A stretch of DNA of 64,000 nt, from NCBI GenBank assembly GCA_014218235.1, contig CM024761.1, positions 85,809,968 to 85,873,967 of the forward strand. Reading direction: 5' to 3'. The notes under the pieces were generated by a model. That model was not told the DNA's origin. It ran no database searches and was given only the letters and a program-made list of their open reading frames with translations. This stretch comes from Colocasia esculenta (Eukaryota; Streptophyta; Magnoliopsida; Alismatales; Araceae). Both the position numbers and the translations under genes were made by a program. Shown piece by piece: positions 44,921 to 58,200 of this stretch. Position 1 is the stretch's first letter; each line of letters opens with the position of its first letter.

Positions 44921-47007
44921 TGCCCAGTTAGGTAGCCTAGAGGGGGGGTGAATGGGTCTTTAAAATTTACATCAATTATACCTGTTCACTAAAAACGTTC
45001 ACAAAGAAATACACTTTGAAGATTGTTAGTGTAGTAAAGAAAAACAACAAAAACACATGAAGACAATCATACAACACCAGATGTATCCTGGTTCGGACCT
45101 CCTTTCCATAGGAGTCCTACGTCCAGTCCCTGAGCAACAACTCAGGATTTCATTAACTAGGGTACAGTCTTCTCTTCAAAGCCCGAAGAGGAACAACACC
45201 CTGGATACCCCACCAGGTCTTCCTTCACACCAGAAGGGCATACACACACCCTGGATACCACCAGGTCTTCCTTCACACACAAAGGGTACAAGTACGAAAA
45301 TAAGTAAGCAGGAGATTAAGCCCCTAGATCAAGCTTTGACAAGCCAAGATCTGAGAGCTTAAGGTCTACAAACTAAGCTCACTCTCAGATCGAGACAAGC
45401 TCTCTCGAAAATCTACAAATAATGCAGAGAGCAAAATAGAGCTAATCTAATGGAATGAGGCTTGACTCTTTCTTGAGAACTCACAGAAGACTTGATGATC
45501 AGAGTGTTTTTGTATGACTATCATTCTCTGTCTGTGTATCTCTCTTCTGGAGCTCCTTTCTTCAATATATAGCTTCAATTTGAAATCTAGACGTTGAAGT
45601 ATCCGTTGCCTCTAGCTTTTGGTGGACGTTAGACTGAGTGGCACTTGGAAGCTTCCAGTCAATCAGTCCTTTATCCATTTGTTTACGCAAAGAGATAGGA
45701 TCTTCTGAAGTATCCTTTGGCTTTTACAAAGTCCAACGTTGTATGACGAATGTTTGTTAGAGACCTGCATACATTAAATGCTAGAACAGTAGACAGCTAG
45801 GCTGTCTCTGTTGTCAATCAACGTTGGTGTGAATATTCACCAAAATAGTAATGTCATATTGCTGTTCTAAAAGATGCATATGGAATAGACACGATAATGG
45901 ATGATATCGTCTGTATGCATGCAGAGATACGTTCAGTCTTCATTAAATGCACAGCTGTCAAAAGAATATGTGCGAAGACTTTTACTATTCAACCCGTTGA
46001 AAGGATAAGTTATATGTCAAGTTGATTGATATGAAATCGATGCATTTATGACTTATGAAATCGTTATGCAACCAAATAGCGAATCGTTGTGAGATATGAA
46101 AGAATCGTTGTGATCATCATTATGATCACTTAAGAAGTCGATGCGCAAAGTAAATCGTTATGAGAACCAAAGAAATCGATGTGATAAGAAAATCATTATG
46201 AAAACTAATGGAATCGTTATGAAAGCAAGTCGTTACGATGACTAAAGGAATGGTTACGAGAGCAAGTCGTTACGATGACTAAAGGAATCGTTACGAGAGC
46301 AAGTCATTACGATGACTAAATGAATCGTTACGAGAGCAAGTCATTGCGATGACTAAAGGAATCGTTACGAGAGCAAGTCGTTACGATGACTAAAGGAATC
46401 GTTACGAGAGCAAGTCATTACGATGACTAAAGGAATCGTTACGAGAGTAAGTCATTGCGATGACTAAAGGAATCGTTACGAGAGCAAGTCGTTACGATGA
46501 CTAAAGGAATCATTACGAGAGCAAGTCGTTACGATGACTAAAGGAATCGTTATGAGAGCAAGTCGTTATGATGACTAAACGAATCGTTACGAGAGCAAGT
46601 CGTTACGATGACTAAAGGAGTCGATGCAAGCAAATCATTACGCTCTCTTTAAGAAGTTGTTGTAGGAACGATTTCTTTTGAAATTAGAAGAAGTTTCAAT
46701 CTATGAAGAAATCGTTAAGGTACTTATGAAATGGTTATGAAGAAATCGTTACAGTTCTACTATAATCGTTATGATCTATAAAAGAAACCGATGTGTACTT
46801 AGACAAATATGATGTTGTAGATACAATGTAAAGATGCTTACCTATTTTGGCTTATTTCCTTTGGTATTAATTCCTGTGCATAAGACTGTAGAAAATAGGT
46901 TAGTGACCTTTAATTAAGGGTTGATAATTATCACAATAATATGGGTTTGTTAATCACCAAATAGAAATGTAATTACTTTTAATTACATGGGGATAGACTG
47001 TTCATCA
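44921..47007 (-). repeat. 3' LTR of the Sirevirus (2087 bp)
   Basis: Direct copy of 60100-62116. It contains the 37-bp tandem array (46204-46610) within a larger field of ATCGTTATGA-like words from 46030 to 46790. Lacks about 45 bp near 45170 that the other LTR has (60346-60390). Confidence 0.93.
46204..46610. repeat. 37-bp tandem array, 11 units
   Basis: Unit starts ACTAAAGGAATCGTTACGAG and ends AGCAAGTCGTTACGATG. Each unit holds two copies of the 9-bp palindrome TCGTTACGA about 18 bp apart. Units differ by single C-to-T type changes. They abut with no spacer. Confidence 0.93.
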
Positions 47008-47119
47008 ATCTCCCCCTTTTTGGTGATGACAAAACTTAAAAAATTAACAAACTTTAGCAAATAGCACAGATAAATAGATCTCCATATGTATTTCAGAGCT
47101 GCAATAATTCTCCCCCTTT
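47008..47119 (-). other. Two polypurine tracts of the Sirevirus
   Basis: Minus strand AAAAGGGGGAGAT (47008-47020) directly adjoins the 3' LTR, and CAAAGGGGGAGAA (47108-47120) lies about 100 bp upstream. Duplicate PPTs are known from Sireviruses. The adjoining one is the likely plus-strand primer. Confidence 0.8.
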
Positions 47120-47403
47120 GGTCATTAGCAAAAAAGATGCAAGGAAAAGACAAAGAAGAGAGGAAAACAACTGAATGAGATAGGAATACTATTGTATTCA
47201 TTCATCTGGGAAGGTACAGGGAGATAAAAGGAAGGAGAGAGAAGGGAGGCAAACGAGAAATGATTCCCTTGCCTGTTCTTCCTGCTTTTCAAAACTTGAT
47301 GAAATACACTAGGGGCAAGATTGTACTTGGGGCCCATGGAGAGAGCTATTCTCTTCAAATGGAGAGCCAACTGCTCATCAAGAGATTAGCATAGGCTTCT
47401 TTG

Positions 47404-48109
47404 CTAAGGAGATTCTTTTGAAGGATACTGATCCAAAATTGGCTCAAGCAAAGAATTGATCAACTGAAATGGGATAGAAGTTCTGCCGGCCTTCAGCTCT
47501 TGACAAAGGGCTACATAGACTTTATAGCACTCAACCCAAATCCGGAAGGGATCCTGGACTAGGTGAATAGAGTTCATGTCTAAAAATGTAGCTTCTGATA
47601 CTGGAGGGTGACCTTCCCTGGCTGACTCATTAAGCACTGACAAGCTGCTGAGCAGAGAGAGGGTAAAATCTGGCCGATCTGAAGGTGTCAACCTCTCACA
47701 TTCTGACAGGATAGGAGCTAGAACCTCAGCACTGACATGGCCCTTGGAGGTATCTCTGAAGAGAAATCTATGAAATGCCACTGGAAGCCCTTCTGTACTT
47801 TGATTCTGCCCATTACTCTGGCAAAACGTTCAAGATGATAGACCAACAGAAGGTCCATAGACCGAGAGGTGAATAGGAAGAAAAGATTCCTCTGGCACCT
47901 GAAGGGTGGCAAAGGTCCACTTGGATAGCTTCAGTGGGGCGTCGGCTGAACCAAGTGCATCTATGGCCTGCTTAACTGGCTGAATTGGACCTCAGGGAGT
48001 CGATGGACATATCTATAGTTGTTGAAGAGTTGGAAATGCCTGGCCATCTTGATCTCCTTCTGAATAAATGGGGCCCAACAATGCTTGTGATGAATTTGGA
48101 ACCATTCTG
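47404..48109 (-). pseudogene. Third ORF of the Sirevirus, C-terminal part
   Basis: The minus-strand frame continues directly from 52341 when solo LTR E is removed: RDHSLTLSE then WFQIHHKHCWAPFIQKEIKM and ARHFQLFNNYRYVHRLPEVQ. After a break it reads KWTFATLQVPEESFLPIHLS, FHRFLFRDTSKGHVSAEVLA and FRIWVECYKVYVALCQELKA, to a stop at 47404. No known domain is recognised. Frame changes are near 47980, 47830 and 47780. 47121-47403 is an untranslated 3' spacer. Confidence 0.7.
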
Positions 48110-49785
48110 TGTAACGACCCCCTTTATACTAGTACGATTATACCAATCCCCATCGGTACAAAGAGCAGCGTCATAGTGGGATAGTAACCCAACACTAAGC
48201 GATAAGGTTGATATGTCCATGAATAATAAAAGAGTACAGCGGAATTAAAAGAAATATATACTTCATTCCATCATCACCACACATTCCACAGTATATGTAA
48301 TAAAGAAAGTATTAGAGTCCACATTATACAACTTGAAAAGAACTACATTGACCATACATTGGCCATATAAATTACATCATTCAAACTATAAATTAAAGCA
48401 ACTACCAAAAATAAAATCTCCTCAAGTGCTATTTCTTGTATGTGGTATCAATCTTCACTGTTCTCTCCTCAGCTACGGATAAACCCGTCACACTGTATGC
48501 CGAAGCAAGTATGAGTCTTACAAGACTCAGCAAGTAATCTAAACATCAAACTTATACATATCACATGCACATTATACTACAACCTTATGAAACACATGCT
48601 ATCATACTAATTACAAATAATTCATATAGTACAAGCTTTAATGATTAACAACACATAGGTCTCCCAAACACATTCCAATTTACAACATGCTCATATTAAA
48701 TAATAAAATAACATACATCTACACAAGTTCTCTACACCTGATATATTCTATGATACATAGTTCAAATCCTTATATCATTGCACAATTTAATCAAATTTGA
48801 ACACAAGGTTATGTACAAGATGACAAATACTTTTACCATAGTATTTAGTCAATTTCACATGCATTCATATCACTTTATCATATAACTAACTTGCTGTTTT
48901 AAGGTAAGATTTATCATACACTCATGACACTTGCACATGGTTTCTAGTGAACTTCATAATATGATGCTAATCTTTCTATCGTAGTTAAGCATAATCCAAT
49001 TAATACATACATGACATGAACATATGCACTCTTAAACACCTATCATGTAACATGATATATTGTCTAAACATTTTTTTTTATTGTGCAACAACTCTACCAT
49101 TTAAAACATGCAATTATACATAACGTAGATAATAACCTAACATGATCTCTATTTATTTTTCACATACACTTTTCTCGTTTATTTGCACCTTTCATTTGCT
49201 GTTTTAATATGAATAATTCACCATGATACCACCTTTATTAAACATGGAATGAAGATTTAAAAAAATACATTGAATAGAATGACAATCATCTACAATTAAC
49301 ATTGAACTACCACAAAAATGAATAGCAATTTCTATCATAGACTTAGGCATTATTTTATGTGTTTATCAACATCATAATCCCATTTAGCTTGCTGTTTTGA
49401 CATGAATCGAACTGATACATGAATTTACACGTATTCTTTGCTATCTTATTCATTGTCAAATTTACCTACTCATTCTTCCACATTGCATTTCTTTACATGT
49501 TTACATGCACATATTCATACATACCACCATATGGAGATTATTAGACTATATTACATAACATTTAACATGGTACAAAACATGATATTATAAATATGATAGT
49601 AACACATAAATGACATAAATAAATAAACATCTAATGATACATTGGTTTTCACCTACACTTGTACCTTTGCTATCTTTTATTCTTCCTTACATATTAATTT
49701 TCACTCCTTCCATTGCACTTACTCTTGCATTCACATTTATCACTTTACACTATGTTCCCATTTAATCTCTTAAGTTTCCGTGACA

Positions 49786-50070
49786 CATAGTCCTAACTAC
49801 CAAGTAGAGGAAAATAATCACTTTAGCACTTAGCGCTTATCACTTAGCACTTAGCACTCACTTTCACATATTCATCACCTAGGCAATGCGGTGACAAATC
49901 TAGGTAACTGCGCAGAACCGGGAGAAGCCCTCTCCACCCTAACCAACGGTACTTGTCCACCTCCAGGATTTTATCCAAATGCCCTTAGGATTTATCTCAT
50001 AACGTTGAGCCTTCCATAGGGACTTTTCTATGGTACAGCTCTCAGACCCCTATGGTAGCAGTGTCACTCT
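49786..50070 (-). other. Hairpin array in solo LTR E
   Basis: Third family copy of the array. TCCT/AGGA; GGAGA/TCTCC; an extended stem with ATCC/GGAT and AA/TT around loop TGCCC (49973-49979 with 49985-49991, one A-A mismatch); CCATAG/CTATGG around loop GGACTTTT (50014-50019 with 50028-50033). In addition ACCTAG/CTAGGT flanks the segment 49877-49901. Confidence 0.65.
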
Positions 50071-51608
50071 TGGCACACATTTTACCTTAACCACATTCTC
50101 ATTCTCATCACATTATTACTCATGCTTATACACAACTTTTATTCAAATTCTACGTTCACTTCGCTTAATACTCACATTCCCATTTATAGAAATTCACATT
50201 GCTGTTTAATAGTGATACATCACTCAAGATAAGGCATTAACATGCTGCTAACTTTCCATTTATATTATATTACTCTAACATGCACAACATGGTTATTTTC
50301 ACATTTAAACCATGAAAATACCTACTGTTATTAGAACTTCACGAAAATTATATCATAAGTTAAAGATAGTAAACAACACTGCTCAATTTTTCGGATTTTT
50401 ATGAACAGAAAATGTAATATAACAATTAATCTAAACTCTAGGTGCATTTCTCACAATTTCTTAAAACAGAGATTTCCAATAAATAGTCTAATTTGATAGT
50501 GTCAATGTGTTTATACTATAATCATATCATTACAGAAATTCACCATGCTCGAACTCACAACCGTCCGAATTATACAGATTAAACATACTCATCTTATGGT
50601 CATAATTCGAACTCCAGAATTTTAATAAATAACATAAATCATGAAAATTCACGAAAACCTCATGATATGACCTACTAATCACCCTTGACCCCTCAAAAAA
50701 TTTCAACAGGAAAACATACCGATAATCATTTAAATATATTAAACAACATTTTTCAGAACACTGACAAACTTAACTGCATGGTCCTGGCCGCCAACTGGGT
50801 TAACTACAACATCTCTTGCCGTCAACTGATGAACTTAACGGCAAGGGATGTTGCCGTCAACTTCCAGACAGTAATATACACAGACACATTGACATGTACG
50901 GGGAAGTTTGAGGGTCCAGGACGCGAGGAAAAATCCGTAAAAATCATAGGACCTAGGGGACATGTATAGGAAAGATGTACATAGGTTACTTGCCTCTAAT
51001 AAAATCCTAGAAGATCAAATCTTTGTCGTTGAAGCCCTCCTCGGCCAGAGCAGAGGGTGCTCAGAAACTCCTTGAATCTTGTTCTCCTGTCGATGTAGAT
51101 CGTTCCTCGGGTTGGGGATGCCTCCTTGATAGTTAGACTACGCTCCAGTCATCGTAGATCTTATAGAAAATCCTCCAGTCGCCGATCAGAACTTGGGAAG
51201 TTCAGCTTTTCTCACAGGGAAAACTAGGGTTTCATAGTGACCAAAAGGGCTTTGTGCGGCCAGAAATGGGTTTTTATAAGTTGGATAGGTTGGGTACACA
51301 CTGGGGTAGGCTACCCAAGTTTACGAAGGGTTCCCAAACTGGAACCGGCCATAAAGTGAGCATTAACAAATCTGGAACCGTTACAGGATGATATAGACGT
51401 CAACATCGGTTGTAGTCAACTGCGCAGTTGACGTCAAGGGTCTGGCCGCCAACTTGAGGTTGGCGTCCAGGGGTGGTCGCCTACCTGGGTTGGCGTCCAG
51501 GGATGTGGACGCCAACCACTCTGGCGTCCAGGCCTTGGCTGCCAACTCCCCAGTGCAATCAAGACCCTGATAAACTCTGAAATAAATGTGTAAAAACACT
51601 AGAATAAT

Positions 51609-51611
<3 letters not shown>

Positions 51612-51645
<34 letters not shown>
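51612..51645. repeat. (TA)n microsatellite in LTR E
   Basis: Pure TA run of 34 bp. It is absent at the matching place in LTR C. Confidence 0.95.
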
Positions 51646-51647
<2 letters not shown>

Positions 51648-52340
51648 CACATATACCCTTACCACATGAAGTACACTCATTCCATATTTTTATTTAACTA
51701 TAACTTATACTAATCATAATTAAGGATAATATACATCATAACAGCACATAAGCACATATACATTAACATTACATGACTACATACATCGCATGTATTTATA
51801 ATGAAATGCGTTCATCATTATTCAAATTCTACATATACATTATCATTCAAGCACCTTACACATCATAAATAATTAACATACTTAAATAATTAAGTATCAT
51901 TTAATAAGATTAGCATATATATATGTACACCTATATACACCATGGTTACTTACAACGTGTTTAAAATAACTAAATGACATAGATACATTAATAATTAAAT
52001 AATGCCTACATTGATAGCTAGATATTGCATGCACACTCATGTTTATATTTATACTTGTACAGAAATAGCTCTCATGATCCTACATGGCCTATATCATTAT
52101 TTACTTATCACATGCACACTATTACTTAACTATTTTATGCCTCAGATTTTTGGTATACACCTTATACATAAATTTAACTAATTGCCTATTCTTACCTAAC
52201 TATCCTGTATATACATGCATGAACTAAAGAGAAAGCATAGAAATGATAATATGCACAATTGAATACACACGCTACTCACGCGACAAGTTAAGACATATGC
52301 ATTATATAAAAGAAGGAAAATTTCGGGGTATAACATTCTG

Positions 52341-54815
52341 AGAGAGTCAGGGAATGGTCCCTTGGAGCGAATCTAGCAAACTTAGCCAAAACAAATTTTT
52401 TGTACAGCTCTCTGTGCCCCCTAGCCCATTACTCTTCAGTCTTGGAATGAGCAATATAAAAGATTTTGGATTTTTCAGTTTTGGTGAGAGGGGTATAAGG
52501 TAGAATGACATTTAAATGGTCTAAGAGATTAAGAAAAGGAAGGTTGACAAGGGTGGCAAAGACACCTTCTGAAGATATTATCTATACAGTGGTTTATTTT
52601 GTTATCCACTGTGAGAGAAACCACAGAGGTGGATGAAGAGGTTCAGAGGAAAGAGAGGAGGTGGATGAAAATTTCCTCTTTTTAAGAGCAGAACTAGAAG
52701 AGTCTGCCCTATGGATATGATCCCCAACCTTCAATACAGACCGAAGGATGGCTTCTTCAAACTCATCCTTGATTTTCCCAAGATAGGGAGATTCAAGTTG
52801 AGCACCCTCAGGAATTACAGTAATGAACGAGGGTGGAGGAGAAGGATGTAAAAGGGAGTGTGAGGTAGTAGGTGGGATATCTGATGGTCCTGAGGATGGT
52901 GGACTAGAAGAAGAGGAGGCTCCAGCTGATGAGGAGTCTGGAGGAACCTCAAAAATAGGTGGAGGTGGAGAAATGGGTGTTGAAGATGTAGGAGATGAAG
53001 TGGATTGTGAAGGAAAAGGTGTAGGTGATGAGATGGTTCTGGGTTGTGGTTTTTGAAGGTTTGATGTGCAGGTGGAGCTGTGGATGATGAAGGTACAGGG
53101 GTCTGAGTGGAGGAAGGAGCTAGGGGCTTAGGTGCTACAACTTCTGCTTCTTCAGCTATGTGCTGCACAGACTCTGACTCCAAAGGCCCTGATGGCCCTG
53201 ACACCTTCTCAGCTGGCCCTGAAGGCCCTGAACCACTGACCTCAGCTTGCCCTGAAGGCCCTGACACTTGCTCATCTGGCCCTGGTGGCCCTAAACCACT
53301 GACCTCTGCTTGTGCACTCGCTGCTGTCGGCCCTGATGGCCCTGCCACTTGCTCATCTGGCTCAGATGGCCTTGGAACATCTTCTTCACTTCTTTGAGCA
53401 GCAGGAGGTGGAGGAGGAGCTTGGGCTCCAACTGCCTTCAAGATCTCTGAAAGCATTGTCTTCATGCTTCCTAATTCCTTATTGAACCACCTTACAACAT
53501 TCTTTACTTGAGACAACTCCTTGGATGTGGATGCCTGGCTCATGAATATGGAATTTACATCAGACTGAACTGAGCACAGGATCTCCCCTTGAGCATCCAA
53601 TATTTCTATGACAGGCTTCAAATTTATAATGACTCTTTGCCTCATCTGTCTCTGATAAGGAGTGTCAGCTAGGAGAGGGACATCTGGAACTTCTGCTCCT
53701 TTCCCTTTCTCCTGGGCCTTGTCCATTGGAGGCTGCTGATCTTAGTCATCCTAAGAATCTGAGGAACTGGCAGTCTTACCTTCTTTGAACTGGTTCTTGG
53801 GGGATTTTCATTTCCCTCCGCCTGAGTCTCACTGCCCTTCTCAACTTCAGCTTCTTCTTCAGCATGCACACTTCTCATGGGAACTTCAGTTTGTGCTGCT
53901 GCTGCTGCTTCTTCTTCTTGAACTGGAAGGACTTCTGAATGAATTTCAGTGTGGCCTGATGCCACAGCACTGACTCCCTGGAACTCCTCTATCACTGACT
54001 GCTCCCCCTCAATGGGAGCATCTTCCATTACAGCATCCTCTTGAACTTGGACTTGCTCATGCTGGCTTGGAGCTTCTTCCATAACTACATCTGTTGTGGG
54101 GACCTCTGCCACAGATTTTTCTATACTTGGCTCATGTGCAACTGGCTCCCCCTGAGAGGTAGGGAGATATTCAATTTACTCTTAATGTCCCACACATGGT
54201 ATCTTGCAAACCTCATTCTCTCAATTATCAACTCTACAGTGTTAATCTCCTGATTCTGGATAGCCCAGAACATCAGGTCTAAATTAGCCTTGGTGCATGA
54301 AGAAAAAGTTGCACTCCTTGGCACGATGATTTGACAGATTATGAAGTGCAAAAGCCTGTTAAAGGCACTGAGCTGGTTAATATCCAGCTTTCCATCCTTC
54401 AGCCTACACTCTGGGCCTATTATTCCCAAACCCTTGACATGAGTGTCCACAGTGTGGACTCCACTGCGACCGGAAGTAGAAACTTCAAACAGAGATGCTA
54501 ACAATCCCTGGTGATCTTGATTTGGGTTCCCTTGACCATAGAAGTCAGGGTCCCATCCTCCTCTGTCTTCAGACAGACATAGAAAGCCTTGATAGGATCT
54601 GGATAACTTACATCAGAAAGGTTTGCAATCTTCATCCATTTCAGCCTCTGTAGAGCTTCAACCAAACTGCCCATTCCGTTCTTCTCCAAGTCCGCTAAAT
54701 CCACTGCCTTGTGCCTGCAAAGCTTTGCCTTGACTGAAGCGAACCTGGCTTGCTCTTCTGCGGAGGAATGCAGCTCCGTAACCCCCACACTGCCAGAAAC
54801 AGTTGAAGAGGCCAT
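52341..54815 (-). pseudogene. Third ORF of the Sirevirus, N-terminal and middle parts
   Basis: ATG at 54815 (MASSTVSGSVGVTELHSSAE) follows pol by about 400 bp. Residues 1-230 hold KAVDLADLEKNGMGSLVEAL, DVSYPDPIKAFYVCLK, VKGTQIKI and VDTHVKGLGIIGPECRLK, homologous to copia 1 and resembling the plant transposon protein domain (PF20167, from memory). Then an acidic Glu/Gln/Ala-rich part, a coiled-coil-like stretch (SKELSQVKNVVRWFNKEL), a Pro-rich region with GPSGP-type repeats (53180-53350) and a second folded-looking part ending LAKFARFAPRDHSLTLSE where LTR E cuts in. The total, joined over LTR E, is about 1000 codons. Frame breaks near 54500, 54115, 53690 and 52610. No signal peptide or transmembrane segment is seen, so an envelope role is not supported by the sequence. 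Confidence 0.75.
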
Positions 54816-55218
54816 GGAATCAAGCAAGAAGAGGTTCTGGAGGTCTGGAAGGGTGGTTGAAGAGAAACCCTCAAGAAATTTCTGGCGGGAGAGGTTGAAG
54901 GCTTCAAATCTGGTGGAAGTCGATGCCGGGGCGAAGGGTTATCGCCCAGAACGAAGGATAAGAGGAGACGAATCGATCTCATACCGATTACGGGATTTAT
55001 GAATAGAGGATAAATGCCCCCTTTTTGAAGAGGTGCGCCTTTATGGCGAAATGACAAACTCCAGTTTGAAAGAAATAAAGAATTACACAAAACGAACCGA
55101 CAAGAGAATTTACGCAAGAAGGATAATGAAAGTAATTGAGATAATTTTTGCTCAATTCAAGGAGAATAATTAATTGGGCTCCGAAATTTAATATTTCAGT
55201 ATTTAACAGATAAATCTA

Positions 55219-58200
55219 TCACAATTTACACTTGCCTAATTCCCTTCTGAGAGAAGTGAATCTCTCTTCGGGTAAGGCTTTTGTGAAGATATCTGTCAAC
55301 AGATTATTTGTGTCAATAAAAGATATTTCAATATTACCATTAGCTACATGATCACGAATAAAATGGTATCTAACCTCAATGTGTTTGGTTCTTGAGTGTT
55401 GTACTGGATTCTTGGTTAAGTTTATGGCACTTGTGTTGTCACATAACAGTGGAAATGTGCATTCCGTAGTCCTCAAGTTGTTGCTTTATCCATAGGAGTT
55501 GTGTACAGCAACTTCCAGCAGCCACATACTCAGCTTCAACTGTTGAGAGTGCTACTGAATTCTGCTTCTTGGAGGACCAGGATATCAAGCATCCTGCAAG
55601 AAATTGACAACAACCACTGGTGCTTTTTCTATCTAGTTTGCATCCAGCATAGTCAGCATCAGAGTACCCTACTAAATTTACTTCATGATTTTGGATACCA
55701 GATACCTATCATGAGATTCTAGATAAATATCTGAAAATTCTTTTAACATTAATTAAATGAGATTCTCTAGGGTCTGCTTGATATCTAGCACACATGCATA
55801 CACTAAATAGTATATCAGGTCTGCTAGCAGTTAAGTAAAGTAGAGAACCTATCATACCTCTATGGATCTTTTGATCTACTTTCTTACCATCTTTGTCACT
55901 GTCCATTCTTGTTGAAGTGCTCATTGGTGTTGATAGTGTCTTGGAATTTTCGAATCCAAACTTCTTCAAGAGCTCCTTGGTGTATTTGGCTTGACAGATG
56001 TGGGTGCCATCTCCTCCTTACTTGATTTGTAATCCAAGGAAGTAGTTCAGCACCCCCATCATGCTCATCTCAAATTCTCCCTGCATAAGCTTCTCAAAGT
56101 ACTTGCAAAGAGATTCATCAGTAGATCCAAAAATTATGTCATCTACATAAATTTGTACAAGTATATGTGCTTGACCTTTGACTTTATAATAAAGTGCTAT
56201 CTACTTGTCCTCTAGTGAAACCATGATCTAATAAAAAGAACTAAGCCTTTCATACCAGGTTCTAGGTGCTTGCTTTAAACCATATAATGCCTTATGAAGT
56301 TTAAAAACATGATTTGGAAATTCTGAATCATCAAAACCCGGGGTTTGTTCTACATAACTTCTTCTTTAATGAACCATTAAAAATGCAGATTTGACATCCA
56401 TTTGAAATAATTTCAAATCTAGAGCAGATGCATATGCAAGTAAAATCCTAATAGCCTCAAGTCTAGCTACAGTGCATAGGTTTTATCGAAATCTATACCT
56501 TCCTCTTGGGAATAGCCTTGAGCTACCAATCTGGCCTTGTTTCTTACGATCACACCACTTCGTCCAATTTATTCTGAACACCCATTTGGTGCCAATAACT
56601 GGATAACCTGATGGTCTAGGAACAAGTGACCATACATGGTTTCTCTTGAACTGATTCAGTTCATCTTGCATGGCTAGAATCTAAGACTCATCAGTAAGAG
56701 CTTCATTGACTGTCCTAGGCTCTATTTGAGAAACAAATGCTAGGTAATCACAAGGATTACATTACCTATTGTTCTTACCCCTACAGATGGATCACCAATA
56801 TATTTTCAGTGGGTGATCTTTCTTGTATCTCCACTCCTTTGGAAGATTTTCATGTTCAATGTCTGTTTGCTACAAGTCTTCCAGAGGTGGATCTTCCTTG
56901 TCCTCAATTGATGTGTTCTTTAATTTCTTAGACAAGTCAACTACATCATCAATGTCTCTCTCTGCTTCCTTTCTCAAGGAAGGGTTAGTTTCATCAAAAT
57001 AATATGTACAGACTGTTCAATCAATAAGGTGCGTTTATTAAACACTCTATAACCTTTAGGTTTAGTAGCATACCCCATGAAGATGCCTTCATCTGATTTG
57101 GCATCCAACTTACCAATGTCTCTTTTGCCGTTGTTGTGAATGAAGCATGGACATCCAAAGGTTCTGAAGTGACTGATCTTTGGCTTCTTTCCTTGAACAA
57201 CTCATATGCAGTCTTCTTCAAGATGGGTCTGATCATTACTCTATTAATGATAGCTTGTGTGTTCACTGCTTCAGCCCAGAAATACCTTGGTAATCATATT
57301 CTGATAACATTGTTCTTGCCATATCCAATAAGGTTCTATTCTTCCTCTCAGCAACTCCATTTTGCTGTGGTGTCCTTGGTGCTGAGAAGTTATGCTCATC
57401 CCTTGGTCATCACAGAATTTTGGAAATTTTTCATTTTGAAACTCTCCTCCATGATCTGACCGGATTCCAACAATGCAAAACTTCTTGTCTTTCTGTACTC
57501 TTCTGCTGAAGCTTACAAAACTATCAAAGTATCATCTTTATGCTCCAAGAAGGAAACCCATGTGAATCTGGAATAATCATCCACAATAACAAATCCAAAA
57601 TTCTTTCCTCCAAGACTAGTGGTCCTCATTGGCCCGAATAAATCCATGTGAAGGAGTTCTAAGGGTTTAGAGGTGGTTACCACAGTCTTTGACTTGAAGG
57701 AACTCTTAGTATGCTTCCCTTTTGCACATGGTCTGCAGATACCATCCAATTTATTGCTGACCTTTGGCAGACCTTCCACAAGACTTCTCTTTCTGAGCTT
57801 ATTCTTGCCATCCAAACTGCAGTGGCCCAATCTTCTGTGCCACAGCTCAGTTAACTGCTCTTTGCTGGCCGCTAAACAAATGTCTTGATCCTTGAGTTCT
57901 TCAAGGTAGAGCACATACAGGTTCTTTTCTCTGTTAGCTTCAAAGATTACTTCTCCATCCTTCAGGATACTGCACTTGGACTCTTGGAACTTGATCTGAT
58001 GACCTTTGTCACGAAGCTGGTTGATGCTTATGAGGTTGTGCTTTAGCCCTTTGACACACAGTACATCTTTAATAATTGTTTTCCCTTTGTTGCTCATAGA
58101 ACCACTGCCTGTCACTGTTCCTTTTCCATTATCTCCATAGGTGACTGTTCCTTCGTCAGCTTGGAGATGAGTGAACAGCTTCCTGTTCCCTGACATATGC

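Larger units (their letters stand above)
48110..52335 (-). mobile_element. Solo LTR E (4226 bp) inside the Sirevirus
   Basis: Starts TGTAACGACCC and ends GGGGTATAACA, with TTCTG directly on both sides (48105-48109 and 52336-52340). It aligns from end to end with solo LTR C, so it is the same superfamily of Tekay-type LTRs as C and F but a distinct copy. No internal region, PBS or PPT is present: a solo LTR left by recombination. It contains the hairpin array 49786-50070, octamer clusters 50785-50860 and 51395-51550 and a (TA)n. Open frames within it are chance. Confidence 0.95.

Noticed and set aside
46204..46610. CRISPR-like regular repeats
   Set aside because: Units of 37 bp are contiguous with no unique spacers, lie inside a plant LTR and recur in its partner LTR.
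52823..53397. Acidic or Gly/Ser-rich plus-strand frames
   Set aside because: Antisense shadows of the Pro-rich third ORF of the Sirevirus.
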